Positions 33,387 through 41,762 of a stretch of 44,402 nt of DNA are shown here, in pieces (the stretch's first letter is position 1; each line of letters starts with the position of its first letter). Under the pieces are notes generated by a model. That model ran no database searches. It was given only the letters and a program-made list of their open reading frames with translations, and was not told where the DNA came from. This DNA is from Bacillota bacterium. GTDB taxonomy: Bacteria > Bacillota > Clostridia > Lachnospirales > Anaerotignaceae. The stretch covers positions 1 through 44,402 of the forward strand of contig JAFWDD010000031.1 of the NCBI GenBank assembly GCA_017534115.1. The letters run 5' to 3'. Both the position numbers and the translations under genes were made by a program.

Positions 33387-34247
33387 TTACCTGTATTTAA
33401 TGTATTCCAGAAAACGTTTTACCGCGGCTGACGCGGTTTTTCTGTTTTTCAGAGCAATGCCGATGTTTCTGTATGCGGGAACATCCAGTTCTTTTGCTGT
33501 AATTCTGTATGGTATCCTTCTCAAAATGAGCTTGGGCAGTATGCTTATGCCCAGTCCGCTTTCCACCATTGACATGATTGCATAGTCATCCCAGGTGGTA
33601 AAATGCGCCTTGGGTGAGAGATGGTTTTTTTCGAATATTTCGACTATTTCATCATTTCCGCCTTTTTCCAGAAGCATAAAGGGTTCCGAACAAAATGCCG
33701 ATATGGGGAATTTTTCCGTCTCTGCCAATGGATGATTTTCGGGTATGATCGCCATAAGCTCATCCTTTTCCAGAAATATGGTCTCAAATTCCGGCAAGGT
33801 AGGCAGTCTGAGGAATCCGCAGTCCACGCGGCCTTCCGCGATCCATTCTTCTATTTCTCTGTAATCTCCCAGCAGTAATTCATAATCAATATGAGGATAA
33901 TCCTTCTGAAATTCTCTGATTATATTGGGAAGCCAGTGAGTAGCCACGCTTGAAAATGTTCCGATTCGGATAAGTCCGGATTGAAGCCCCTTTAATTCGT
34001 CGGCCTGCATAGTGAGCTTTTCGTACTCATTTACAACATTTTTTGCGTAAGGCAGAATCCGTGTCCCGTCAGATGTGAGTTTGACTCCGCCTTTTCCTCT
34101 TTCCAAAAGGGTGATATTCCAGTCGTTTTCAAGGTCGCCTATCATGCGGCTGATTCCTGACTGGGAATAATTCAGTATCTCCGCCGCCTTGGTGAAGCTT
34201 CCGTATTCTACTGTTTTAACAAAAGCGATTATTTTCTGTATGTTCAT
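33387..34247 (-). CDS. LysR-family transcriptional regulator
   Basis: A 286-residue regulator. The N-terminal winged HTH is MNIQKIIAFVKTVEYGSFTKAAEILNYSQSGISRMIGDLENDW. The effector domain begins near residue 90 (GLIRIGTFSSVATHWLPNII) and ends in a conserved ALKNRKTASAAVKRFLEYI. It diverges from the EamA-type transporter gene with a 151-bp intergenic region, the classical LysR layout, and probably activates that gene in response to the exported compound. The effector cannot be told from sequence. Confidence 0.93.
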   Translation of the reverse strand: MNIQKIIAFVKTVEYGSFTKAAEILNYSQSGISRMIGDLENDWNITLLERGKGGVKLTSDGTRILPYAKNVVNEYEKLTMQADELKGLQSGLIRIGTFSSVATHWLPNIIREFQKDYPHIDYELLLGDYREIEEWIAEGRVDCGFLRLPTLPEFETIFLEKDELMAIIPENHPLAETEKFPISAFCSEPFMLLEKGGNDEIVEIFEKNHLSPKAHFTTWDDYAIMSMVESGLGISILPKLILRRIPYRITAKELDVPAYRNIGIALKNRKTASAAVKRFLEYIKYR

Positions 34248-34398
34248 TTTTTTGGCCCTTTATTATCTGATTATGTCATATTAAACATTACAAACATTCG
34301 TTTTTCAAATGTATAAAACAATGATACAATAAATTCGGCAATAAATCAATGCTTGCGCAAACATAAGATGAAATTCATGATTTTCGGAGGATAAACAA

Positions 34399-35277
34399 AT
34401 GAAGCGTTCTTATTTAAAATACATATTAGGGCTGATACTTTTCGGTTCAAACGGAATAATTGCCAGCAGGATAGAGCTGGAAAGCCGGGAGATAGTCCTT
34501 CTCCGCACTCTTTTGGGAAGCATATTTCTTGTGATTGTGTTTTTGGGCTTGAAGCAGAAGTTTACATTTAAGAATTACAAAAAGGATTTATTTTTCATAT
34601 GTATTTCCGGCGCGGCTATGGGAGCAAGCTGGATGTTTCTGTATGAGGCCTATGTGCAGGTAGGAGTAGGGACCTCGTCATTGCTTTACTATTGCGGACC
34701 TGTAATCGTAATGGCTTTATCAGCGGTTCTGTTCAGAGAAAAAATAACAGCCGCGAAACTTGCGGGATTTATAGCTGTTCTTGCAGGAATATTTCTGATA
34801 AACGCCCATATTTCCGGCGGGAACGGAAGCTCCGAGGGTTTTGCGTATGGTCTTGCGGCGGCGGTAATGTATTCGGTTATGGTAATAGCCAACAAGAAAT
34901 CGGAAAATGTAAAGGGTATGGAAAATTCCTGCCTTCAGCTGGTCGTAAGCTTTCTGACTGTGGCCGTGTGCGTCGGTATAAAAAGCGGATACCATATAAG
35001 TCTGTCTTCTTCGGGATGGATATGGATGATCGTGCTTGGAGTATTTAACACCGGCATCGGCTGCTGGCTGTATTTTTCCTCTATCGGAGATCTTCCCGTG
35101 CAGACGGTGGCGATTCTGGGATATATTGAGCCTCTTTCGGCGGTTTTGTTTTCGGCTGCGGTTCTGGGCGAAAGAATGGCAGCAATACAGATTGCCGGCG
35201 TAGTACTTATTATAGGCGGAGCTGTTCTGGGAACGGCGCTGAAGGATAAAAAGTTTTTCAGAAAGCAGGGTGGCTAA
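34399..35277 (+). CDS. EamA-family (DMT superfamily) exporter
   Basis: A 292-residue membrane protein with about ten hydrophobic helices in two homologous EamA halves (residues about 5-135 and 147-285). The signature region GASWMFLYEAYVQVGVGTSSLLYYCGPVIVMALSAVLFREKIT in the first half parallels TGIGCWLYFSSIGDLPVQTVAILGYIEPLSAVLFSAAVLGERM in the second. Family members export amino acids or other metabolites. CGGAGG precedes the ATG. Probably controlled by the divergent LysR gene; substrate unknown. Confidence 0.92.
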   Translation: MKRSYLKYILGLILFGSNGIIASRIELESREIVLLRTLLGSIFLVIVFLGLKQKFTFKNYKKDLFFICISGAAMGASWMFLYEAYVQVGVGTSSLLYYCGPVIVMALSAVLFREKITAAKLAGFIAVLAGIFLINAHISGGNGSSEGFAYGLAAAVMYSVMVIANKKSENVKGMENSCLQLVVSFLTVAVCVGIKSGYHISLSSSGWIWMIVLGVFNTGIGCWLYFSSIGDLPVQTVAILGYIEPLSAVLFSAAVLGERMAAIQIAGVVLIIGGAVLGTALKDKKFFRKQGG

Positions 35278-35403
35278 ACACCAAACCAAAAGTTTAATAT
35301 ATCGAACAAAACTTTCGTTTTATATACCATATTAATGCATTTTTAATCATTTTCATTCTGAAACATATCGCTTCGAAAACTCAGATATTTTTGAATTCAA
35401 TAA

Positions 35404-35438
35404 AACTCTGCTGAATTTTACCGGCAGAGTTCTTATTA
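35404..35438 (+). terminator. Weak terminator after the EamA gene
   Basis: Stem AACTCTGC (35404-35411) with GCAGAGTT (35424-35431), 12-base loop, then CTTATTATT. The T tract is poor and the hairpin lies 126 bp after the stop, so efficiency is uncertain. Confidence 0.45.
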
Positions 35439-35584
35439 TTCTTGGAACTTGTTTTTGTGCATTAAAGTTCGTGTATACAATAAAAATTGTCATATATGCA
35501 CATAAAATGGCGGCTCGAATCAGATATTTCGTCTTTTGAAGAAAAAATTTCACAAAACAAATGAGTTTAATAAACTGAAATTTT

Positions 35585-35639
35585 TTGTTTAATATCATTG
35601 AATTTTTTTGTGAATATTATATAATTAAATTGTTTAATA
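35585..35639 (+). promoter_or_regulatory. pot operon promoter flanked by TTGTTTAATA direct repeats
   Basis: TTGAAT (35598-35603), 16-bp spacer, TATAAT (35620-35625). TTGTTTAATA occurs on each side (35585-35594 and 35630-35639), and further TTTAATA units occur upstream (AGTTTAATAAACT near 35564 and AGTTTAATA near 35290). These may be binding sites for the XRE-cupin regulator encoded first in the operon. The rest of the 405-bp gap 35278-35682 shows no gene. Confidence 0.5.
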
Positions 35640-35682
35640 AAATATACTTAAAAGTTTAGCAATACAAAACGGAGATGATTTT

Positions 35683-36216
35683 TTGGATATAGGCAATAAA
35701 ATAAAACAGCTGAGGACCCGTCAGGGTCTTACCCTTGAGGAGCTGGCAAGCAGATGCGAGCTCACAAAAGGCTTCCTTTCTCAGCTTGAACGAAATCTTA
35801 CATCGCCTTCCATAACCACGCTTGACGATATACTTGAGGCTCTGGGCAGCAGTCTTTCGGAGTTTTTTGCCGAGGACAAGGACGAGCAGTTCACATTCAA
35901 AGAGGATGATTTCTTTGTAGACGAACGTGACGGATACACAGTGAACTGGATAGTGCCCAATACACAGAAAAACCTCATGGAGCCCATACTTATCGAGCTT
36001 ATGCAGGGCGGCAAAAGCTTCGAGGTGGAGCCTCACAACGGAGAGGAATTCGGGTACGTGGCAGAAGGAATGGTGACGCTTGTATGCGACGAGAAAAGAT
36101 ATGAGCTTAAAAAGGGCGAAACTTTCTACCTTTTGGGAAAAAGCTTCCACTATCTTTGCAATAACAGAAAGAAAACAGCTAAAGTTCTTTGGGTCTCCAC
36201 ACCGCCGCTGTTTTAA
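35683..36216 (+). CDS. XRE-cupin transcriptional regulator of the polyamine transport operon
   Basis: A 177-residue regulator starting at TTG with CGGAGATGAT upstream. Residues 1-60 form the HTH (IKQLRTRQGLTLEELASRCELTKGFLSQLERNLTSPSITTLDDI). Residues 105-175 form a cupin (GGKSFEVEPHNGEEFGYVAEGMVTLVCDEKRYELKKGETFYL) that likely senses a small molecule. Proteins of this type commonly precede potABCD in Firmicutes and repress it when polyamines are plentiful. It lies 31 bp before potA. Confidence 0.92.
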   Translation: MDIGNKIKQLRTRQGLTLEELASRCELTKGFLSQLERNLTSPSITTLDDILEALGSSLSEFFAEDKDEQFTFKEDDFFVDERDGYTVNWIVPNTQKNLMEPILIELMQGGKSFEVEPHNGEEFGYVAEGMVTLVCDEKRYELKKGETFYLLGKSFHYLCNNRKKTAKVLWVSTPPLF

Positions 36217-36247
36217 AAATCCTAAATAGAAAGGAACAGATGGAAAA

Positions 36248-37834
36248 ATGGAAGAAAAAAAGAAAATCATTCAGCTGAAGAATGTCAAAAAAAGCTTTGA
36301 TAAACAGGTTGTTTTAAAGGGTGTTTCCCTGGATATATATGAAAACGAGTTTGTGACCCTTCTGGGTCCTTCCGGCTGCGGCAAGACCACAATCCTGCGT
36401 ATTATTGGCGGTTTCCTCAATGCCGATGAAGGCAAGGTCCTTTTCAACGGAGAGGATATAGGTGAGATTCCGCCTTATAAAAGAGAGGTAAACACGGTTT
36501 TCCAGAAATACGCGCTTTTTCCTCACATGAACGTTTTTGACAATATCGCTTTCGGCCTGAAAATAAAGAAGGAGCCCAAGGACGTTATTGAGCAGAAGGT
36601 AAATTTCATGCTTAAGCTGGTAAACCTTGAGGATTACGCCAAAAGAAGCGTAACGGAAATGAGCGGAGGCCAGCAGCAGAGGGTCGCCATTGCGCGCGCT
36701 CTTGTAAACGAGCCTAGCGTCCTTCTTCTGGACGAGCCTTTGGGAGCTCTGGACCTGAAGCTCAGAAAGGAAATGCAGATCGAGCTTAAAAAGATTCAGA
36801 CCGAGGTGGGAATAACATTCGTATTCGTTACCCATGACCAGGAAGAAGCCCTTACAATGTCCGACAAAATAGTTGTAATGAAGGAAGGCGAGATCCAGCA
36901 GATCGGCACTCCTTCGGAGATATACAGAAGACCTGTAAACAGATTCGTAGCCGATTTCATCGGACAGACAAACATTGTGGACGGAGTTATGGTGGAAGAC
37001 GAAGTTGTTATGTTTGAGGACAAAAAATTCAAATGCACCCAGAAAGGTTACGACAAAAACGAAAAGGTTGACGTGGTCATCCGTCCCGAGCATATGGATA
37101 TAGTGCCCAAAGAGCAGGGAATGCTTAAGGGTATTGTAAAATCCCAGATTTTTAAGGGCATTTATTACGATACGGTAGTTGAGACCAGAGTGGGAACATC
37201 CATTACCGTAAAAATGCACGTTTCAGAGGATAAACCCGTATTCAACGAAAAGGAAGGCGAAAAAATCAGCGCCAACGATTTCTTCTTGGATGTTACGGAT
37301 ATTGACGAACTGGACGATGCGGCAATTATCACTCTCGCTTCCGCTGAAGCATGGGACTCCGAGACAGAGGAACCTGTTTCGATCAAAGAGGTCGAATGGG
37401 ATATTAAGAAGGAAACGGGAAGATATCCTGTCAAATTCAGCACTCCCGATGGTACATCCATTACGGTAACTGCCATTGTTAAGGACGAGAACCGTGTTGT
37501 CAGCAACGTATATCAGGAAGAGATCTACGCAATGAATTTCTTTGTAACCTTAGACGATATTCAGGATTCGATGGCTCTGGATACGGAGCTTAAAAGATGG
37601 GCAAATGCGTCGGCATGGAGCCTTACGGATGACGAGGACGAGGTTGAGATTACAGAAGTAAAATACGATTTCGACCAGGAAACAATAACTCCCGGATATT
37701 ATGACGTTACATTCTCCATAAAGGGATATGAATACCATGTTTCCACAACGAGAAAATTCGAGGACGGCACGGAGGTAGGCCTTTCCTTCCGTCCTGAGGA
37801 TATTCACATAATGGAGAAAGAGGTGGGATACTGA
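36248..37834 (+). CDS. potA: PotA spermidine/putrescine ABC ATPase with two repeats inserted in the TOBE region
   Basis: ATPase of the polyamine importer. Walker [10 protein letters not shown] (40-48), signature MSGGQQQR (138-145), Walker B LLLDEP (159-164) and His196 are intact. It has 528 residues, whereas PotA usually has about 350-380. The excess lies between the TOBE start ([12 protein letters not shown], 275-286) and its end ([16 protein letters not shown], 510-525). It contains two homologous units, 343-412 ([13 protein letters not shown]...[18 protein letters not shown]) and 429-502 ([13 protein letters not shown]...[21 protein letters not shown]), resembling Ig-like beta-sandwich repeats of surface proteins although this protein is cytoplasmic. 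Overlaps potB by one base. Confidence 0.94.
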   Translation: MEEKKKIIQLKNVKKSFDKQVVLKGVSLDIYENEFVTLLGPSGCGKTTILRIIGGFLNADEGKVLFNGEDIGEIPPYKREVNTVFQKYALFPHMNVFDNIAFGLKIKKEPKDVIEQKVNFMLKLVNLEDYAKRSVTEMSGGQQQRVAIARALVNEPSVLLLDEPLGALDLKLRKEMQIELKKIQTEVGITFVFVTHDQEEALTMSDKIVVMKEGEIQQIGTPSEIYRRPVNRFVADFIGQTNIVDGVMVEDEVVMFEDKKFKCTQKGYDKNEKVDVVIRPEHMDIVPKEQGMLKGIVKSQIFKGIYYDTVVETRVGTSITVKMHVSEDKPVFNEKEGEKISANDFFLDVTDIDELDDAAIITLASAEAWDSETEEPVSIKEVEWDIKKETGRYPVKFSTPDGTSITVTAIVKDENRVVSNVYQEEIYAMNFFVTLDDIQDSMALDTELKRWANASAWSLTDDEDEVEITEVKYDFDQETITPGYYDVTFSIKGYEYHVSTTRKFEDGTEVGLSFRPEDIHIMEKEVGY

Positions 37835-38673
37835 TGAAAAAATTCAGGCTCATGACCTACCCTTATGTGGCGTGGATTTCCGTGCTTATCATAGTCCCTA
37901 TGATACTTATCATACTTTACGCCTTCACTGTGGGAGGAAACGATGTCGCCACATTCAGGTTTTCATTCGCCAACTTCCAGAGATTTGTGACAGATGCCGT
38001 ATTTATGGAGGTACTGGGACGATCCCTCTACATAGCCTTTATAACGACGGTACTATGCCTGTTTCTGGGCTATCCTGTGGCATACGTCATATCCAAGGCG
38101 GGCGATAAGCATAATCTTATACTCATACTGCTTATAACACTGCCCACATGGATAAATATGCTTGTGCGCACATACGCGTGGATGGGAATCCTGCAGGACG
38201 GCGGACTTTTCGCGTCTATTCTCTTGGTTTTCGGAATAGAAGGCGTAGAGATGATGCATACCAATTTCGCCGTAATTCTGGGTATGGTCTATAACTTCAT
38301 ACCATTTATGATACTTCAGATACATACATCACTGGCTAAAATGGATACCAGCCTTCTGGACGCGGCCAGCGACCTTGGAGCGTCCAAAAAACAGGCCTTC
38401 CTTAGAGTAACGCTTCCTCTTTCGGCGCCTGGAATCATTTCCGGAATAACACTGGTATTCCTTCCGGCAGTATCCAGCTTCTTCATACCCAAGCTTCTGG
38501 GCGGCGGACAGTTCGTGCTGGTCGGCAACGTAATCGAAAACCAGTTCCTCGTAGCGGGTGACTGGAACTTCGGAAGCGCCATCTCCCTTATAATGGCCGC
38601 TGTAATCATGCTTCTTATGTTTCTTACCAGAAAGGTTGAGAAGAAGACCTCAATGTCGGGAGGTGAGGACTGA
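37834..38673 (+). CDS. potB: PotB spermidine/putrescine ABC permease
   Basis: First permease of the polyamine importer, 279 residues with six helices beginning at YVAWISVLIIVPMILIILYAF. The EAA-type loop is DAASDLGASKKQAFLRVTLPLSAPG in the C-terminal half, and FLPAVSSFFIPKLLGGG is typical of PotB. Start and stop codons overlap both neighbours by a single base (TGATG), so potA, potB and potCD are translationally coupled. Confidence 0.94.
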   Translation: MKKFRLMTYPYVAWISVLIIVPMILIILYAFTVGGNDVATFRFSFANFQRFVTDAVFMEVLGRSLYIAFITTVLCLFLGYPVAYVISKAGDKHNLILILLITLPTWINMLVRTYAWMGILQDGGLFASILLVFGIEGVEMMHTNFAVILGMVYNFIPFMILQIHTSLAKMDTSLLDAASDLGASKKQAFLRVTLPLSAPGIISGITLVFLPAVSSFFIPKLLGGGQFVLVGNVIENQFLVAGDWNFGSAISLIMAAVIMLLMFLTRKVEKKTSMSGGED

Positions 38674-40571
38674 TGGAAAAGAAAAAAGGCATAAGCTCGA
38701 AGGTAATCATAATAATATCCTTATTGTTCTTTTACCTGCCCATTGTCTATATCATAATTTTCTCATTCAACAGTTCCCGTTCTCTTACCAGCTTCGGAGG
38801 TTTCTCCCTTAGATGGTATCAGAAGATGTTTGCGGACAAAAATATGATAGAGTCGCTGCTCTATACCATAATAGTGGCTATCCTTGCGACAATCATATCC
38901 ACTGTGGCCGGAACGATAACATCCATCGGACTTTCCAAGTCCAAAAGAGTCCTTCAGAGCATGGTTGAAAATGTGAACAGTTTTCCGGTTATGAATCCGG
39001 AAATCGTAACGGCTATCGGTCTTTTGATGTTCTTCAGCGCGCTGACGGTAAGAAAAGGCTTCGGCACAATGCTCATAGCCCATATAATGTTCTGTATACC
39101 TTATGTAATGCTTTCGGTCTCGCCCAAACTGAAGTCTCTGGACCCCAACCTTACGGACGCGGCTCTGGACCTTGGCGCCACACCATTTCAGGCACTTACA
39201 AAGGTAATCGTTCCGCAGATAAAGCCCGGAATAATCTCCGGGGCGTTAATAGCGTTCACAATGTCCTTTGACGATTTCATAATCTCATATTTCGTAACGG
39301 GCAACGGAGTGCAGAACATATCCATACTGGTTTACACAATGAGCAAGAGGATAAACCCCTCAATAAACGCTCTTTCAACCATAATAATTGCCATTATAAC
39401 CATAGTGCTTCTGGTGGTTAAGTTCTCGCCGGCGGCAAGAACCATTAAAGACGGAGCTACATCGGGAGGCTCAAATAAAGCAAGATATATCGTGCTGGGC
39501 GTAGTTGTTGCGGCGGTAATAGCCGGCTGCGGCGCCGGAATAAGCGCTCTGGGAAGCAAATCCAGGGATGACGCCATCGCAAAATACGGCTCTGATACCC
39601 TGAAATTCTATAACTGGGGCGAATATATCGGTGAGGATGTAATCGAAAACTTTGAGGATGAATTTGGCGTTAAGGTAATCTGCGAATACTTCGATTCCAA
39701 TGAAATGATGTATACAAAGATCCAGTCCGGCGAGTCCTACGATGTGCTCGTTCCTTCGGATTATATGATAGAAAGGCTCATCGCTTCCGATTATCTCATG
39801 GAGCTGGATTTATCCCTTATACCCAATCTGAGCAATGTTGCGGAAGGCTGCAGGAATCTGGATTTCGACCCGGACAACACATATTCCGTGCCTTATTTCT
39901 GGGGTACTGTGGGTATTGTATACAACACGGAAAAAGTTCCTTATGAAGAGCTGGAGGAGAAAGGTTTCTCGATCCTCAAGGATACGAAATACAAAGGCAG
40001 GATCTTCATGTACGATTCCGAGAGGGATTCATTCATGATAGCTTTGAAATCTCTCGGATACTCCATGAATACCAATAATATGGACGAGATAATGGAAGCC
40101 TACGAGTGGCTTCTTGACCTGAACAACACAATGGCTCCCGTATATGTTCTGGACGAGGTAATCGACTCCATGTCCAACGGTATTAAGGATATGGCCATTG
40201 TATACAGCGGCGATGCTACGGTTATTCTGGACGAGAATGAGGATATGGGCTATTTCATGCCTTATGAGGGAACAAACCTCTGGTCCGACGGAATGGTTAT
40301 TCCCAAAAATGCCCAGAATCCTCTGCTGGCTCACGAATTTATAAATTATATCCTCACATATGAGGCTTCCTACGATAATTCCGCGACGGTCGGCTATGCG
40401 TCATCCAATGAAGAGGTGCTTCTTGAAATGTCCGGTCCCGAAGGAATGTTCGAGGAAAACGAGGCGTACCTTCCCAGAATGGGTTACGAAAAGGACGAGA
40501 TCTTCAGGGACGACCCTGTTCTGAAGAAGACCCTTTCCGAGCTCTGGATTAAGGTAAAAGCGGTCAATTAG
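38673..40571 (+). CDS. potCD: PotC-PotD fusion: polyamine permease with attached substrate-binding domain
   Basis: A 632-residue protein. Residues 1-265 are the PotC permease with EAA loop DAALDLGATPFQALTKVIV (162-180). A further hydrophobic helix spans 272-293 and contains VIAGC (Cys286) after a short basic stretch, resembling an internal lipoprotein signal. Residues 309-632 are PotD (LKFYNWGEYIGEDVIENFEDEFGVKV, YDVLVPSDYMIERL, PYFWGTVGIVYN). Permease-binding protein fusions of this kind occur in other Firmicutes. It ends the operon. Whether the junction is cleaved and lipidated or left as a helix is open. Confidence 0.94.
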   Translation: MEKKKGISSKVIIIISLLFFYLPIVYIIIFSFNSSRSLTSFGGFSLRWYQKMFADKNMIESLLYTIIVAILATIISTVAGTITSIGLSKSKRVLQSMVENVNSFPVMNPEIVTAIGLLMFFSALTVRKGFGTMLIAHIMFCIPYVMLSVSPKLKSLDPNLTDAALDLGATPFQALTKVIVPQIKPGIISGALIAFTMSFDDFIISYFVTGNGVQNISILVYTMSKRINPSINALSTIIIAIITIVLLVVKFSPAARTIKDGATSGGSNKARYIVLGVVVAAVIAGCGAGISALGSKSRDDAIAKYGSDTLKFYNWGEYIGEDVIENFEDEFGVKVICEYFDSNEMMYTKIQSGESYDVLVPSDYMIERLIASDYLMELDLSLIPNLSNVAEGCRNLDFDPDNTYSVPYFWGTVGIVYNTEKVPYEELEEKGFSILKDTKYKGRIFMYDSERDSFMIALKSLGYSMNTNNMDEIMEAYEWLLDLNNTMAPVYVLDEVIDSMSNGIKDMAIVYSGDATVILDENEDMGYFMPYEGTNLWSDGMVIPKNAQNPLLAHEFINYILTYEASYDNSATVGYASSNEEVLLEMSGPEGMFEENEAYLPRMGYEKDEIFRDDPVLKKTLSELWIKVKAVN

Positions 40572-40594
40572 ATTTGATAACTTAATATGTAATA

Positions 40595-40634
40595 CAAAAA
40601 GGACAGCGAGATGTAAAAGTCTCCTGTCCTTTGA
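40595..40634 (+). terminator. Terminator of the pot operon (repeat copy 1)
   Basis: AAAGGACAG pairs with CTGTCCTTT across a loop containing TAAAAGTCTC. Nearly identical to the element at 41514-41553 (about four differences in 40 bases). T-rich sequence follows only after a short gap. Confidence 0.7.
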
Positions 40635-40776
40635 TATTATGGAAACTGAGGGAGTTTTTTTACCCATATTATGATGTAATATAAAAATGCAGGGGAATTT
40701 GTGCAGTCTTCTGCATGGAGATGGTAAAAATATATTGGTAAAAATCCATATGAAAAATCAGAAAGAGGGTCAAAAT

Positions 40777-41046
40777 ATGGAAATTGATCAAGACAAATTC
40801 TTTGAAGGCACAGGACTTCAGCGGTGTGCCTTTGACGGGATAATATGCTATTTGGGCAGCGATGGGTGCTATTACAGAATTGACCATTTTGCAAATACAT
40901 ATGTCATTGAATATATAGAAGATGAGGCATATGCAAAACTCGGAAGCTTTGACGATGCAGATAGATTTGATGATGACCTGCCTGAAGAAGAGCTTATAAG
41001 ACAGGTGAAAGAAGCGGTTTTAAGCTATGTGAACGACAAGGATTGA
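40777..41046 (+). CDS. Small acidic protein, possibly immunity-like
   Basis: ATG 40777 is preceded by AGAGGG and opens an 89-residue protein (MEIDQDKFFEGTGLQRCAFD...). In-frame ATGs at 40687 and 40750 lack good ribosome binding sites. The protein is strongly acidic at its C-terminus (GSFDDADRFDDDLPEEELIRQVKEAV). Its size, acidity and the DLPEEELI tail recall single-domain immunity proteins of polymorphic toxin systems, but no toxin is encoded nearby and the match is by impression only. It is followed 16 bp later by a second small gene. AT-rich compared with the pot genes. Confidence 0.6.
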   Translation: MEIDQDKFFEGTGLQRCAFDGIICYLGSDGCYYRIDHFANTYVIEYIEDEAYAKLGSFDDADRFDDDLPEEELIRQVKEAVLSYVNDKD

Positions 41047-41062
41047 CGAGAGGGGAATTAAA

Positions 41063-41509
41063 ATGACCGAAAAAGAGAAAAAACTGGCGGAGCTTGTGGA
41101 GAAGCTTGTTGAATCAATGCCGTATGCATCACTTTATAGAAATCTAAGCAAATATGCAGTTAAAACGACATCAGAGTATGGTTTTGTGGACGATGCAATT
41201 GAATTTATAAAAAATAATGAAGATCTTAAGATTTCTGATTTGGAAATATATATAATGAAACACGGTACAGAAATTACAGGGAAGGAAAAGAAATTATTGA
41301 GGCTTGTCAGGGCGATACCTGACTCATATGATAACTTGGAAATGGCTGCGTTTCATATGGCAGAAAAATATAATGCGCTTGATGAGATAATATTATTTAT
41401 TGAAGAGCATCCAACACTTACATCTTCAGATTTGGTGCTGTTTATGTCAGAAATTGGTTCTAATATACCTGAACCATTTGAAAGAATTAAATATTCTTTT
41501 GAACAATAA
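41063..41509 (+). CDS. Unknown protein made of two tandem helical repeats
   Basis: A 148-residue protein with AGAGGGGAA before the ATG. It is not a recognised family. Residues 3-71 and 73-135 are related: KEKKLAELVEKL / KEKKLLRLVRAI, then FVDDAIEFIKNNEDLKISDLEIYIMKHGTEI / ALDEIILFIEEHPTLTSSDLVLFMSEIGSNI. Each unit looks all-helical. No signal peptide or membrane helix. Cotranscribed with the small acidic protein. The pair is enclosed by two copies of the same terminator. Confidence 0.7.
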   Translation: MTEKEKKLAELVEKLVESMPYASLYRNLSKYAVKTTSEYGFVDDAIEFIKNNEDLKISDLEIYIMKHGTEITGKEKKLLRLVRAIPDSYDNLEMAAFHMAEKYNALDEIILFIEEHPTLTSSDLVLFMSEIGSNIPEPFERIKYSFEQ

Positions 41510-41513
41510 ACAG

Positions 41514-41553
41514 CAAAAAGGACAGTGAAACATAAAAGTCTCCTGTCCTTTGA
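41514..41553 (+). terminator. Terminator after the small-gene pair (repeat copy 2)
   Basis: Same 40-base hairpin as 40595-40634: AAAGGACAG with CTGTCCTTT, here followed by TGATTTTTG. The 209 bases from 41554 to the sbcC stop are AT-rich and show no gene. Confidence 0.75.
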
Positions 41554-41762
41554 TTTTTGTCTATTCATTTACTGCAATTCAAAAACTTAAAATTGCCATA
41601 ATCAACTGTTTTATAAAGGTTTCAACAGTTTTTACCAACACTTTTTGTCCTATAAGTATATTTTGTGAATATAAAGAAATTTGCAAACGACTGAGATTTT
41701 ACTGAACCGATTAAACATCAAAACTTGCCGCGACCCTTAAACTTTAGTCCGGAATTTCGGTT

